Shown: positions 17,811 through 26,967, counted from the stretch's first letter. The stretch is 64,000 nt of DNA from Clostridia bacterium (GCA_017513195.1 JAFXGM010000024.1:62001-126000); one strand, 5' to 3'. The notes: a model not told the origin generated them from the sequence alone. Translations and numbers: made by a program.

Positions 17811-18914
17811 TTACTCAAACCTTTTAGTAATGTTGTCAAAAAGCTCACGTATTTTTATGTTTTGCGAGCATACGCCCTCACACTTGCCGCATTTTATGCA
17901 GTCGGCGATTTTGCTTTTCTGATTTTGTATGTTTTCTTTCACTTCGCCAAGTGTTGCTTTGTTGGACAAATAGCGGTTATACTCTTTAAATATAGCCGGT
18001 ATGGCAATTCCTTTGGGGCAAACACCAACACAGTAATTGCAGGCCGTACAACCGATTTGTAGGGTTTGCAATATAATTTTTCTTGCGTCATCAAAAAGCG
18101 ACATTTGTTTATTGGTAAATGGGGTAAAATTGTTCATTGCATTTATATTGTCGTGTATCATATCGGTATTACCCATACCCGAAAGCACCATAAATACATT
18201 AGGGTAGCTTGCGGCATAGCGTATAGCAAGTGAAGCGTCGCTGCCGTCAAGGATAGATAAAGCCTCTTTGGCTTTGCTTGGAATATCTGCAAGCACACCG
18301 CCCTTTACAGGCTCCATAACAATTACGGGTTTGCCGTGCTTTACCGCTACGTCATAACAAGCCTTGCTTTGTACGGCGGGATTATCGTAATCAAGGTAGT
18401 TTATTTGAAGCTGTACCGCTTCCATAAAGGGTTGTTCGGTGAGTACCTTATCTAAAAACTCGGCCGTGTCGTGAAAAGACATAGCTATATGCTTAATTTT
18501 GCCCTGCTCTTTAAGCGCTTTAATCTTGTCAAAAGAGTTGCACCTTTTATGCTTTTCGTAGGTTTCGTGGTTTATGCAATGGAAAAGGTAAATATCAAAA
18601 TAATCTACGCCGCAAAGCTCTAACTGTTTATGGAATAACGGTAAAATATCGTCTTCGCCGTCAAAACACCAGGATGACAGCTTGTTTGCCAAAACATAAT
18701 CCTCACGGTTGTATCGGGCAACCAAACAGTCGCGAAGCGCTGTTTCGCTTTTGCCGTCAAGATAACCGTGTGCGGTGTCAAAATAGTTAAAACCTGCATT
18801 TATAAACTTATCTATCATTTGGTTGAATTCATTATAATCAACCTGATTGTCACCGGTCATAGGAAGTCGCATACAACCGAAGCCGAGATTTTTCTTTACT
18901 TCTTCAAAAATCAT
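17811..18914 (-). CDS. aldo/keto reductase with C-terminal dicluster ferredoxin domain
   Basis: 367 residues. The N-terminal 270 residues form an aldo/keto reductase TIM barrel (GFGCMRLPM start, Asp-Tyr-Lys-His-type residues at FDTAHGY and LANKLS). The C-terminal part has CTACNYCVGVCPKG and CIKCGKCEGVCSQN, two sets of cysteines for two 4Fe-4S clusters. This arrangement is common in clostridia, where ferredoxin or another carrier donates electrons to a small carbonyl substrate. The substrate is unknown. The gene is in a minus-strand cluster behind the two SbcCD-like genes and ahead of DUF1893. Confidence 0.88.
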   Translation of the reverse strand: MIFEEVKKNLGFGCMRLPMTGDNQVDYNEFNQMIDKFINAGFNYFDTAHGYLDGKSETALRDCLVARYNREDYVLANKLSSWCFDGEDDILPLFHKQLELCGVDYFDIYLFHCINHETYEKHKRCNSFDKIKALKEQGKIKHIAMSFHDTAEFLDKVLTEQPFMEAVQLQINYLDYDNPAVQSKACYDVAVKHGKPVIVMEPVKGGVLADIPSKAKEALSILDGSDASLAIRYAASYPNVFMVLSGMGNTDMIHDNINAMNNFTPFTNKQMSLFDDARKIILQTLQIGCTACNYCVGVCPKGIAIPAIFKEYNRYLSNKATLGEVKENIQNQKSKIADCIKCGKCEGVCSQNIKIRELFDNITKRFE

Positions 18915-18930
18915 AGTAAGCTCCTAAAGA

Positions 18931-21288
18931 TTATTTTTTATAAGGGGTTTGAATTTCAACATCTTGCTTTTTGGCTATATCGCAAATTGAGTTGTGGCAG
19001 GTAAACAAAACACCCTGACCGTTTTTACAAAACTCTTTTAAAAATTCCATAGCGTGCTCGGCACGGGTATCGTCATACTGTGAAAGTGAATCGTCAAGGA
19101 ATATCGGCAGACTTTCGCCGTCGCTTACCAAAGATGCAATTGCAAGGCGCAGGCTTAAATACGCCTGATGGGTAGTGCCAACGCTTAAAAAGCCCAGCTC
19201 GTGTGTGCCGAAAATATCTGATTTTTCAACCGATAAATCAAGCGTGTCGGTTACACGGATGTTGTTGTATCTACCACCCGTAAGATTTGAAAAAATGTCA
19301 AGCGTTGCCTTTTCAAGCTCGCTACCATAACCGCGGCGAAGCTCGTAAAAGCTTTCTTTTAAAACCTCTTTTGCTATTGTGGCGGCATCGTAAAAGGCTT
19401 TTTTAGATTCCATTTTTTCTTTAAGTAATTCAATATCGCGTTTTACCTCTTCGGGATTTTCGCTATGTCTAAAAGAGGTTTTAAGCTCGGTGGCAATAGA
19501 GGTGATTTCGTCCTTTATTGCAGAAATTTTATCGGTAACGTCTTGATATTCGGCTTTTGCACTGTCGATATCAACGTCTTGGTCGGCTGAAGTGTTCATA
19601 TCAGCAAGCTTTTTTTCGGCTTCATCGTAATCGATGTTGCCAAGGAATTGACTTGCGGTCATAAGCTTTAGCTTGATTTCTTTAACCTGTTCGGTTTTTT
19701 GCTTTAGCTCAAGTAGCTTTTGTTGGGCTGTGTCAATGCTGTCAATCCCGCCAAAGCCGGATAACAGGGCAAACAGTTCATCTTTTGCAAGGTTTGATTT
19801 TTCAAGCTCGGCTTGCAAAAGTTCTTGCTTTTTGGCAAGGTCGTCAAGACGCTGTTGCTTTATGGTGTTATCCGCCTGCAATACAGAATTTAAGGTATTT
19901 ATGCTTGCGTTTATGTTATTTAGCTGTTCTTGCGCAGTGTTTTTGGCAGACTTATTTTCGGCAAGAGCGTTAGTAGCTGTGGCAAGATTGTTTTGTGCCG
20001 CTGCTATAGCAGAGGTGTTTTTTGGTTTGATGACAAACGAAAGTATCAAAAGTAAAACTGCAACACCAATTGCAGCCGCTGCCGCTATAACGCTTACAAA
20101 GAATGCTAACGCGCCACCTGATGCCGCTAAAATAATAGCTAAAACAAGCAATAGGGGATTGACAGCTGCCTTTTTGTTTTGTGCCTTGTCAAGTTCTTGC
20201 TTAAACTGTTCAACACGCGCTATAAGATTTTCTTCTAGTGCGTCATATTTGGCTTTTTGTTCTTCTACGGTTTTTGCCTGAGCTTTTAAATCTTCAAGCT
20301 GTTGCTTGGTAGCTTCGGGTGAAGAATTTTGCAAAGCAATGGTTTCGTTAATCCCGTTAATGTCTTCTTTGATTTGCTCTATTCTGTCTAAAGAGGTTTT
20401 ATATTTATTAAGACCAAACTCTATTTTACCGGTAAGATTTTCGTTGATAACGGTGCCGTCAGGTAGGGTTAAGGACTCGTTTAATTTGTCTAAACTGCGT
20501 TTGGTTTCTAAAAATTCGGCAAGGCTTTCGCGGTTTTTGATATCTTGCTCGCGGTCAACGATTGTCTTAAGCTCTTTTTGTTTTTTGTTAAGCAGTTCGT
20601 ATTCGGCAAGCTTTTGCTGTGCGCGGTCGTTAAGCTGGGATTTTAGCTTTGCATCGTTTTCGGCATTTGCAAGGCGTGCTTCAAGCTCACCTAGTGTTTG
20701 TAAATCTTTGTTATACGAGCCGCTTTTTTTGTTTACAGATATTATTTTTTCACGCGGTGTGTCAATATTTTTTTCAACCTTTGTAAAAGATACGTCTTCG
20801 CTTCCGGTAAATGCAATGTTAGATAACTTGCCGTTGATTTCGCCGGTTGCATCATTGTCTTTTATAAAGTCGCCGCCCGAGATAAACAGGCTTCGTTCAA
20901 ATGCTTTATCGCTAAAGCCAAAGAAATGCTGACCGACACTGCCCGATATTTTTACCTCGTTTCCGCTGTCTAAATCGGTAACTGTTACCTTGTCGGTAGA
21001 GTCGGAGGAACGAAAGATTTTTTCAAGGCTGTAGCGCTTACCCTCGTGTTCAAACTCGATACGGCCGGCCATAGCGCTGCCGTCCCACGGGGTGTATTTT
21101 TGACGAATGCTTTCAGCAAGATTGGCTTTTTTTGTGCCTGTGCCGTAAAACATACACTTTATAAAGGTGGCTACGGTGGTTTTGCCGTCCTCATTATTGC
21201 CGAAAATAACATTAAGTCCGTCGTTAAGATTTAGCGTAAAATCTTTTAGTCCACCAAAAGCGGAGATATAAATTTTATTAAGCTTCAT
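18931..21288 (-). CDS. AAA-type ATPase with long coiled coil (YhaN/SbcC-like)
   Basis: 785 residues. The N-terminus has a Walker A GNNEDGKTTVATF (about 30-45) in an ABC/Rad50-type head. A very long coiled coil, with a hydrophobic segment of about 45 residues in the middle (near 375-420), separates it from the C-terminal head, which contains an ABC-signature-like SVGTTHQAY and Walker B LPIFLDDS. This matches the YhaN group that pairs with a YhaO-type nuclease. The start at 21288 overlaps the end of the nuclease gene by 11 bases, so the two are translated together and presumably form a complex that processes DNA ends (family knowledge; role in this cell inferred). Confidence 0.85.
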   Translation of the reverse strand: MKLNKIYISAFGGLKDFTLNLNDGLNVIFGNNEDGKTTVATFIKCMFYGTGTKKANLAESIRQKYTPWDGSAMAGRIEFEHEGKRYSLEKIFRSSDSTDKVTVTDLDSGNEVKISGSVGQHFFGFSDKAFERSLFISGGDFIKDNDATGEINGKLSNIAFTGSEDVSFTKVEKNIDTPREKIISVNKKSGSYNKDLQTLGELEARLANAENDAKLKSQLNDRAQQKLAEYELLNKKQKELKTIVDREQDIKNRESLAEFLETKRSLDKLNESLTLPDGTVINENLTGKIEFGLNKYKTSLDRIEQIKEDINGINETIALQNSSPEATKQQLEDLKAQAKTVEEQKAKYDALEENLIARVEQFKQELDKAQNKKAAVNPLLLVLAIILAASGGALAFFVSVIAAAAAIGVAVLLLILSFVIKPKNTSAIAAAQNNLATATNALAENKSAKNTAQEQLNNINASINTLNSVLQADNTIKQQRLDDLAKKQELLQAELEKSNLAKDELFALLSGFGGIDSIDTAQQKLLELKQKTEQVKEIKLKLMTASQFLGNIDYDEAEKKLADMNTSADQDVDIDSAKAEYQDVTDKISAIKDEITSIATELKTSFRHSENPEEVKRDIELLKEKMESKKAFYDAATIAKEVLKESFYELRRGYGSELEKATLDIFSNLTGGRYNNIRVTDTLDLSVEKSDIFGTHELGFLSVGTTHQAYLSLRLAIASLVSDGESLPIFLDDSLSQYDDTRAEHAMEFLKEFCKNGQGVLFTCHNSICDIAKKQDVEIQTPYKK

Positions 21289-22408
21289 CGTAGTGTACCT
21301 CCCCGCTAAATGCCTTTATACCAATGTTTAGCGCGTATAGTAATTGCTCTTTTTCGTTTTCTTTGGCGCTTTCTATTTTAGTTAGCATATTTTTAACAAA
21401 AACACCTTTGAGGGTGTTTTCTTTTGATAGTGTTTCGTAATCCAATTTGATTTCGGTTTTGTCACGCAGTTTTGCAAAATATACCGAATCGTTTAGTCTG
21501 GTAGTGATTTCGGCAAGAGACAATCGCACGCCGTCATCAATACTGCCGACAAGTATAATTTTATATAGGTTATCGGCATAGGTATCGGGGTATTTTTCTT
21601 TTAAGTAATTTAATATTTGCTCGGCAATTTCATTAGACGTAGCAAGTCCGCTAATGTCAACATTTTCACATAGGTGCATTCTTTTGCAAACGGGAACAAA
21701 CTCAAGACTGCAATTATCTTTTGAAATTTCACCTAAATATATGCCTTTTTCGCCTAACTCGTCAAAGCCCTGTCCTTCGGGACAACCGCAATATGCAATA
21801 AAGCTGTCGCCAAGCTTGCTAACTTCGGTTCGCTTGTGCACGTGACCGAGGGCAATATAATCCATACCGGAGGATTTTATAAAGTCGCTTGTTATTGAAT
21901 TGTAATCCGAGCCCAAATCACTGCGCAACTCGCCGTGAATACACATAAGGTTTATAAAACTTGTATCGGGCTTAATGGAAAACACAGGCTCGCCCTGCAT
22001 ATAAACCTCTTTAAAGGATTTGCCATATACGCGTGTGTTAAGGTCTTTAAACTCTATGCAGTGGTCCTTTGTATCTATAACATAAAGGTTAGACGGCAAG
22101 CTATATTTTTTGAAAGGGGAGTCGGCATTTAGTGGATCGTGATTACCGGAAGCATATACGATTTTAACGTCGGGAATAGATGCCATACATTCGAAAACAC
22201 GGTCAACAAATGACTTTTCAATGTTGTTAGAATTGAATAAATCACCTGCAATAAGCAGTATATCAACATTTTGCTCTTTTGCGAGGCTTATTATCTTTTC
22301 AAAGGTGATAAGTGTTTCAGCGCGACGGCTTTCGGCCAAAGTACCAAGCGAGCTTTCGGCAGCGCCTATATGTACGTCTGCACAATGTAAAATTTTAACT
22401 GAATTCAT
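21278..22408 (-). CDS. metallophosphoesterase DNA repair exonuclease (YhaO/SbcD-like)
   Basis: 376 residues. The calcineurin-type phosphoesterase motifs are all present: ILHCADVHIG (residues 5-14), LIAGDLFNS, YASGNHDPL, and ALGHVHKR, giving the metal-binding Asp, His and Asn ligands. The C-terminal third is a helical extension that should meet the partner ATPase. It precedes and overlaps the ATPase gene, as in the Bacillus yhaO-yhaN pair. Likely a Mn-dependent double-strand-end nuclease. ATG 22408 is followed by MNSVKILH with AAGAGGATTTTTT before it. Confidence 0.9.
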   Translation of the reverse strand: MNSVKILHCADVHIGAAESSLGTLAESRRAETLITFEKIISLAKEQNVDILLIAGDLFNSNNIEKSFVDRVFECMASIPDVKIVYASGNHDPLNADSPFKKYSLPSNLYVIDTKDHCIEFKDLNTRVYGKSFKEVYMQGEPVFSIKPDTSFINLMCIHGELRSDLGSDYNSITSDFIKSSGMDYIALGHVHKRTEVSKLGDSFIAYCGCPEGQGFDELGEKGIYLGEISKDNCSLEFVPVCKRMHLCENVDISGLATSNEIAEQILNYLKEKYPDTYADNLYKIILVGSIDDGVRLSLAEITTRLNDSVYFAKLRDKTEIKLDYETLSKENTLKGVFVKNMLTKIESAKENEKEQLLYALNIGIKAFSGEVHYDEA

Positions 22409-22474
22409 AAAAAATCCTCTTATAGTAATAATATATACACATTATAACACTTTTTTCGACATAATAAAAGGGTA

Positions 22475-22511
22475 TTTTACCGAATAGTTATATTTTTTTA
22501 CCGAACAGTTA
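22475..22511 (+). promoter_or_regulatory. two 16-bp direct repeats, LytTR-type operator
   Basis: TTTTACCGAATAGTTA (22475-22490) and TTTTACCGAACAGTTA (22496-22511) differ by one base and are exactly 21 bases apart (two DNA turns). The core NAGTTA is close to the known LytTR box. The second copy ends eight bases before the -35 box of the LytTR gene's own promoter, which fits autoactivation. Confidence 0.7.
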
Positions 22512-22518
22512 AAATCTA

Positions 22519-22547
22519 TTGAAAAGAGAGCTTTTGAATGATAATAT
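22519..22547 (+). promoter_or_regulatory. sigma-A-type promoter for the LytTR gene
   Basis: TTGAAA (22519-22524) and TAATAT (22542-22547) with a 17-base spacer, directly downstream of the direct repeats and 22 bases before the start codon. Confidence 0.6.
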
Positions 22548-22569
22548 ACGCATGAAAGGAGGAATTATT

Positions 22570-23001
22570 ATGAAATGCACGGTAATTCTAGATAAAACCC
22601 GTGAAGAAGAAATTGTAATCTATGCTCATCAAAAAAATGAAATGATTTGTGAAATTGAACGTATGGCACAAGAAAAGCCCTTACAAATGACAGGCTTTTT
22701 AAATGAAGAGATTGTAAGACTTGAGCCTCAAGATATATACTGCTTTACGGTAGAGGGCGGCAGGCTTTACGCCATAGGTGAAAATGAAAAATATCTTATT
22801 AAGGCAAGGCTTTATAACATTGAGGAAATACTTGATAAAAGCTTTATAAAAATAAATCAGTCAAGCATTGCAAATGTTAAAAAAATTCAAAAATTCGACG
22901 CGTCAATAAGCGGAACGTTAAAGGTGATTTTTAAAAACGGACACACCGATTATGTGTCGCGACGCAATGTTAAAAATGTTAAGGAAAGGTTAGGGTTATA
23001 G
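22570..23001 (+). CDS. stand-alone LytTR DNA-binding regulator
   Basis: 143 residues from ATG 22570 (AAAGGAGGAATTATT before it). The N-terminal 40 residues lack a receiver domain. The C-terminal 95 residues form a LytTR beta-fold domain (DIYCFTVEGGRLYAI, FIKINQSSIANVKKI, KVIFKNGHTDYVSRRNVKNVKERL). Such receiver-less LytTR proteins commonly lie beside a DUF3021 membrane protein, which here starts two bases after the stop; the membrane partner is thought to hold the regulator in check. The direct repeats upstream are its likely autoregulatory site. Confidence 0.9.
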   Translation: MKCTVILDKTREEEIVIYAHQKNEMICEIERMAQEKPLQMTGFLNEEIVRLEPQDIYCFTVEGGRLYAIGENEKYLIKARLYNIEEILDKSFIKINQSSIANVKKIQKFDASISGTLKVIFKNGHTDYVSRRNVKNVKERLGL

Positions 23002-23003
23002 TT

Positions 23004-23420
23004 ATGAATAAATACGTTAAGGAATTTTTGCACCGAGGATTAATTTTTGGCGGCTTTGGACCGATTGTAATGGCGATTATATATCTTATTTTGTCGTACA
23101 ATATAAAAGATTTTTCTGCTGGCGGCATCGAGATTTTTACAGCAGTTTTATCAACATATGTATTAGCTTTTGTGCATGCAGGAAGCAGCGTGTTTAACCA
23201 AATTGAGCATTGGGGTGTTATGAAGGGCCTGCTTTGCCAGTTGGTATCGCTATATGTTGCATATATCGGATGTTATATTATAAATTCGTGGATTGCGTTT
23301 GAAATTTCAGTTGTTGCAATATTTACTACTATCTTTGTAGTGGGTTATCTTGCTATATGGGGAATAGTTTATCTCTGCGTAAGAGGGAAAGCTAAAAAAA
23401 TGAGTGAAAAATTAGTATAA
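23004..23420 (+). CDS. DUF3021 family membrane protein
   Basis: 138 residues with four hydrophobic helices (about 10-30, 42-62, 72-95 and 105-130) and a basic C-terminal tail. This is the usual companion of LytTR regulators in Firmicutes and is probably their membrane-bound inhibitor. It sits two bases after the regulator and has no gene between, so a common transcript is almost certain. The signal it senses is unknown; a membrane or antimicrobial-peptide stress is only a guess. Confidence 0.85.
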   Translation: MNKYVKEFLHRGLIFGGFGPIVMAIIYLILSYNIKDFSAGGIEIFTAVLSTYVLAFVHAGSSVFNQIEHWGVMKGLLCQLVSLYVAYIGCYIINSWIAFEISVVAIFTTIFVVGYLAIWGIVYLCVRGKAKKMSEKLV

Positions 23421-23485
23421 TTCGGTGGACATTTGTCTCTTTTTGTGATAAACTTAATTAAAATATCAAAAAGGGAGGCGAAAGT

Positions 23486-24517
23486 ATGAAATTTTTTAAA
23501 TCGAAAACCAATATTTTGTTTCTATTTATAATATTTCTGCTTGTGGCCTGCCTTTCGGGTGTTTCGTATTTTGCTTATGATAAGTATAATGATTACGTTG
23601 ACGTTTCAAACGAGCTTGATGAAAATATCAGCGATTTAGAAGCGGCTCAGGAAAAGATTAACGGCTTGAATGAAAAAATTGCCGAATATGACGTTGACGT
23701 AACCAAAAGCGCACAGGAAAAGGCTGAACTTAAATCACAGCTTGATGCAGCTCTTGCTGAAAAGGCGAGATTAGAGCAAGAAAACAGCAGTTTAAAAACA
23801 GAAATCGAGCAACTTAAAATAGAAAAGCGTCGCAACGAGTTGCAAGATGCCATAAGGCTTAATAAAGTAAATCAAGCAGATACTGCCGAGAGCGGTATCT
23901 GCTATCTTACGTTTGATGACGGTCCGTCAAACAATACTCTAAAAATTTTAGATATACTTGATGCATACAATATAAAAGCGACGTTTTTTGTTGTGGGTAC
24001 AGCAAAAACGCAGTATTTACCACAGATTGCTAATCGCGGACATGCTATAGGGTTACATACAAAAACACATAAATACGAGATGGTTTATAAAGATATTAAC
24101 AGTTACCTTGAAGATATAAAGGGTATATCTGATATTGTTTACAGTAAAACGGGGATTCGTAGTAATATTATACGTTTTCCGGGCGGTAGCAGTAATAAGA
24201 TAAGCTCTAACTATTGCAAAGGAATAATGACCGATTTAAGTAAGCGTATGCCGGAGCTTGGTTATTCTTATTTCGATTGGAATGTAGTTTCGGGTGATGC
24301 TGACGCGGCTGTTGTACCTGCAAATACTATTGCGACAAACGTTTTAAACAGAGCAAAGGGTAAAAAGAGCATTTGTGTGCTTATGCACGACAATGGCGGC
24401 AAAACCACGACAGTAGAGGCTTTACCGCAAATTATTGAGGGCCTTAAAAAAATGGGCTATCGTTTTGAGAAGCTCACGGCAGAGTCCTTTGGCTTTCATC
24501 AAAATTTAAATAATTAA
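23486..24517 (+). CDS. membrane-anchored polysaccharide deacetylase (NodB family)
   Basis: 343 residues. A basic start and a membrane segment (10-32) are followed by a coiled coil (about 45-125) and then a NodB domain. All five NodB motifs are visible: TFDDGPS (142-148), HTKTH (191-195), RFPGG (230-234), the Asp of SYFDWNV (264) and LMHD (299-302), so it should be active and metal-dependent. It probably removes acetyl groups from peptidoglycan or a related glycan outside the membrane. AAGGGAGGCGAAAGT precedes the ATG. It starts a run of plus-strand genes. Confidence 0.92.
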   Translation: MKFFKSKTNILFLFIIFLLVACLSGVSYFAYDKYNDYVDVSNELDENISDLEAAQEKINGLNEKIAEYDVDVTKSAQEKAELKSQLDAALAEKARLEQENSSLKTEIEQLKIEKRRNELQDAIRLNKVNQADTAESGICYLTFDDGPSNNTLKILDILDAYNIKATFFVVGTAKTQYLPQIANRGHAIGLHTKTHKYEMVYKDINSYLEDIKGISDIVYSKTGIRSNIIRFPGGSSNKISSNYCKGIMTDLSKRMPELGYSYFDWNVVSGDADAAVVPANTIATNVLNRAKGKKSICVLMHDNGGKTTTVEALPQIIEGLKKMGYRFEKLTAESFGFHQNLNN

Positions 24518-24539
24518 TAAAATCATTAAGGAGGATATT

Positions 24540-25352
24540 ATGGAATATTTAATAGCTTGTGATTTAGAGGGTATTCATGGAGTAGTAGGTGAGCCAAACA
24601 AGGGACTTTTAAAAGAACTCCCAGATTATAAACTTGCTGTAACCAATGCCGAAAAGGAAATAAACGCCGCTGCGAAGGCGCTTTTTGACAGTGGTGCTAC
24701 AAAGGTTGTTTTGTGGGACAATCACGGCGGTATGGGAAACGTTAATCGCGATAATATTGATAGCCGCGTGATACACATAGATATAAACGCTATCAAGGGA
24801 TATCCTCGCTATGATTTTGCAAGAGAGCATAACTTTGCCGGTATTGTTTATATTGGCTACCATTCTCGCGAGGGCACGTTAAATGGCGTTTTGGCGCACA
24901 CGTTTAGCTCGGTTGCTATTCAGTATATGAAGATTAACGGCAAGGCGGTAGGCGAACTTGAAATAGACAGTTATATCTGCGCAAAGCATGGTATTGCGCC
25001 TATATTCTTTTCAAGTGATGATATTTGTGTTGCACAGTTTAAGGAAACCGCACCTAACATAACAAGCGTTATTACCAAATACGCAAAGGGTAGAAACGCC
25101 GCTGACTTTATTGACGAAGATAAGGTGCTTGAGGATATATACAACGGCGTGTGTGAAGCGGTTAAAAAGAATAACCCACTTATCCCAATGACCACACCAT
25201 TAGAATTAGAGGTTAGATATACCCGAATGGAACGCGCGGCAGAAAAGTTTAAGCTTGCAAATGATAAGAACATACCCGTAAGATACGGCGAGGACGCACA
25301 CATATTGTTCTTTGAGATTGATAAAATAGACGATATACCATTCTTTACCTAA
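24540..25352 (+). CDS. M55-family D-aminopeptidase (DppA-like)
   Basis: 270 residues. The family's metal ligands are visible in order: the CDLEG turn (Asp8, Glu10), the WDNHGG His near residue 60, the GYHSREG His near residue 103, and GELEIDSY Glu near residue 137. DppA-type enzymes are zinc D-aminopeptidases that act on short D-peptides, and so may recycle peptidoglycan material. It lies 22 bases after the deacetylase gene, which fits a wall-related role, though a metabolic use of D-peptides is equally possible. AAGGAGGATATT precedes the start. Confidence 0.88.
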   Translation: MEYLIACDLEGIHGVVGEPNKGLLKELPDYKLAVTNAEKEINAAAKALFDSGATKVVLWDNHGGMGNVNRDNIDSRVIHIDINAIKGYPRYDFAREHNFAGIVYIGYHSREGTLNGVLAHTFSSVAIQYMKINGKAVGELEIDSYICAKHGIAPIFFSSDDICVAQFKETAPNITSVITKYAKGRNAADFIDEDKVLEDIYNGVCEAVKKNNPLIPMTTPLELEVRYTRMERAAEKFKLANDKNIPVRYGEDAHILFFEIDKIDDIPFFT

Positions 25353-25379
25353 AAGATAAATTTTTATTTGGTGAAAACA

Positions 25380-26216
25380 ATGAAGCTAAAAGCTAATGCA
25401 AAAATAAATCTAACACTTGACGTTTTAGGTAAGCGTGAGGACGGGTATCATCTTATTGATTCGGTATTTCAATCGGTATCGCTATGTGATGAAGTGACCG
25501 TTGAAAAAAGTGATGATATTACGGTGCAATGCAGTGATGACACGTTATGTGATAAATCAAATATAGCATATAAGGCGGCTATCAAATTTTTTGAACTTAC
25601 TAAAATTTGCGGTGGAGCTAAAATAGTTATTGAAAAGCATATACCGCTAGCCTCGGGCATGGGTGGCGGTAGTGCCGATGCCGCGGCTGTAATAGTTGCT
25701 CTTAATAAACTGTATAATACTAATTTGTCGCAAGAAGAATTGTGCAAAATTGGTTTATTGGTTGGTGCCGACGTGCCTTTTTGTATAGTGGGTGGTACTG
25801 CACGTGTGGGCGGCATAGGTGAGCAAATGAGTAAACTATCGGATATTCCGGATTGCGCAATGCTGCTTATAAAGCATGGAACAAAGCTATCTACTGCAGA
25901 TATGTACAAAAAGGTCGATACATATCCACAAGATAAATTTTATACTAAGTTGATGGTTGATGGTATAAATAACGGGGATTTAATCGCTGTGTGTCAAAAC
26001 GTTTTTAACGCATTTGGTAGTGTTTGTGATAATGAAAAGTTAACACAAGATATAAATGAAACAAAACCTCTCGCCGTATCGTTGTCTGGTAGCGGTCCTA
26101 CAGTGTTTGCAATATATAAAGATTTGGTGACTGCGCAAAAGGCAAAGGAATTATTAAAAATTAAAGGCTATAATCCAATAATTGCAACACCTACAAAAAA
26201 TGGAATAATTGAATAA
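25380..26216 (+). CDS. ispE: 4-diphosphocytidyl-2-C-methyl-D-erythritol kinase
   Basis: 278 residues of the GHMP kinase family, catalysing the fourth step of the MEP route to isoprenoids. LKANAKINLTLDVLGKREDGYH is the classic N-terminus, PLASGMGGGSADAAAVI the ATP-binding motif, and SLSGSGPTVFAIY the C-terminal GHMP loop. The start ATG 25380 follows GGTGAAAACA; a TTG 12 bases earlier would sit in the ribosome site. It starts 27 bases after the M55 peptidase gene. Confidence 0.95.
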   Translation: MKLKANAKINLTLDVLGKREDGYHLIDSVFQSVSLCDEVTVEKSDDITVQCSDDTLCDKSNIAYKAAIKFFELTKICGGAKIVIEKHIPLASGMGGGSADAAAVIVALNKLYNTNLSQEELCKIGLLVGADVPFCIVGGTARVGGIGEQMSKLSDIPDCAMLLIKHGTKLSTADMYKKVDTYPQDKFYTKLMVDGINNGDLIAVCQNVFNAFGSVCDNEKLTQDINETKPLAVSLSGSGPTVFAIYKDLVTAQKAKELLKIKGYNPIIATPTKNGIIE

Positions 26217-26219
26217 AAA

Positions 26220-26270
26220 AATTACTTCTGTCAATATTACTTATAGGAAAAATTTGACAGGAGTATTTTT
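26220..26270 (+). promoter_or_regulatory. hairpin covering the spoIIR ribosome site, terminator-like
   Basis: The segment after ispE (26221-26234) pairs with 26254-26267 in a nearly perfect 14-bp stem, with TTTTT right after it. The right arm contains the AGGAG ribosome site for spoIIR, whose ATG is at 26271. Either ispE transcription stops here or the message hides the spoIIR site. Confidence 0.55.
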
Positions 26271-26885
26271 ATGAAAAAGACGGTTAGAAAAAACGTTGAA
26301 TTAGGTGTGTTGTTTGGGCTTATTTGCGCGATAGTTTTAAATTTTTTGCATTTTGAAGCAAGATGTGACGAGCTGCGTCAAGGAGTGCTGCGACTTCATA
26401 TTATTGCGAATTCTGACGATGAGGCAGATCAAAAATTAAAATTAGAAGTTCGTGACGAAATACTGAAAAGCTCTACCGATATATTTAAAAATTGCAACTC
26501 TACCGAGGACGCGATTATAACTGCAAGCGAAAGTATTGAAAGCATAAATAAAATTGCTAACAAGGTTATAAATGAAAAGGGCTTTTCTTACAACGCACGT
26601 GTGTCGGTAGAAGACAGATATTTTGATACAAGAGAATATGACGATTTTACTCTGCCGGCCGGTACTTATAAGTCGCTTGTTGTAGATATAGGTAAGGCGC
26701 AGGGTAAAAATTGGTGGTGTGTAGTATTTCCTTGCGTATGTGTACCAACGGCGCACGACGCAAGTCTATCAGACAGTGTATCAAATGAAGCGGCAGATAC
26801 AGCAGAAAACGCCAAAAAATACAAAGTAAAATTTAAAACAGTGGAGCTTTACGAGAAAATTAAAAAATTATTTTCAAAAAACTGA
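26271..26885 (+). CDS. spoIIR: stage II sporulation protein R
   Basis: 204 residues. A single N-terminal membrane/signal segment (about 13-28) is followed by the SpoIIR domain: VLRLHIIANSD, a Leu/Glu region, ending with TLPAGTYKSLVVDIG and NWWCVVFPCVC, the signature of the family. SpoIIR is made in the forespore and triggers SpoIIGA processing of pro-sigma-E across the septum. Its presence shows the organism is, or recently was, a spore former. A sigma-F-type promoter was not clearly seen upstream. Confidence 0.93.
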   Translation: MKKTVRKNVELGVLFGLICAIVLNFLHFEARCDELRQGVLRLHIIANSDDEADQKLKLEVRDEILKSSTDIFKNCNSTEDAIITASESIESINKIANKVINEKGFSYNARVSVEDRYFDTREYDDFTLPAGTYKSLVVDIGKAQGKNWWCVVFPCVCVPTAHDASLSDSVSNEAADTAENAKKYKVKFKTVELYEKIKKLFSKN

Positions 26886-26904
26886 TATTTTTTAAAAATA
26901 ATGC

Positions 26905-26933
26905 TTGCATTTTTGAAAGTTATGTGGTAGAAT
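26905..26933 (+). promoter_or_regulatory. sigma-A-type promoter for rpmE
   Basis: TTGCAT (26905-26910) and TAGAAT (26928-26933) with a 17-base spacer, 34 bases before the rpmE start. Confidence 0.65.
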
Positions 26934-26967
26934 TCCAATGTTACAACGAAAGAAAGGGGTGACAAGG

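Noticed and set aside
19673..20932. Long Ser/Cys-rich plus-strand frames opposite the SbcC-like ATPase
   Set aside because: Composition is typical of the antisense of Glu/Lys/Leu coiled-coil codons, and no ribosome site is present.
26235..26253. Sigma-F promoter for spoIIR
   Set aside because: GGAAAAATT resembles the -10, but no GYATA-type -35 is at the right distance.
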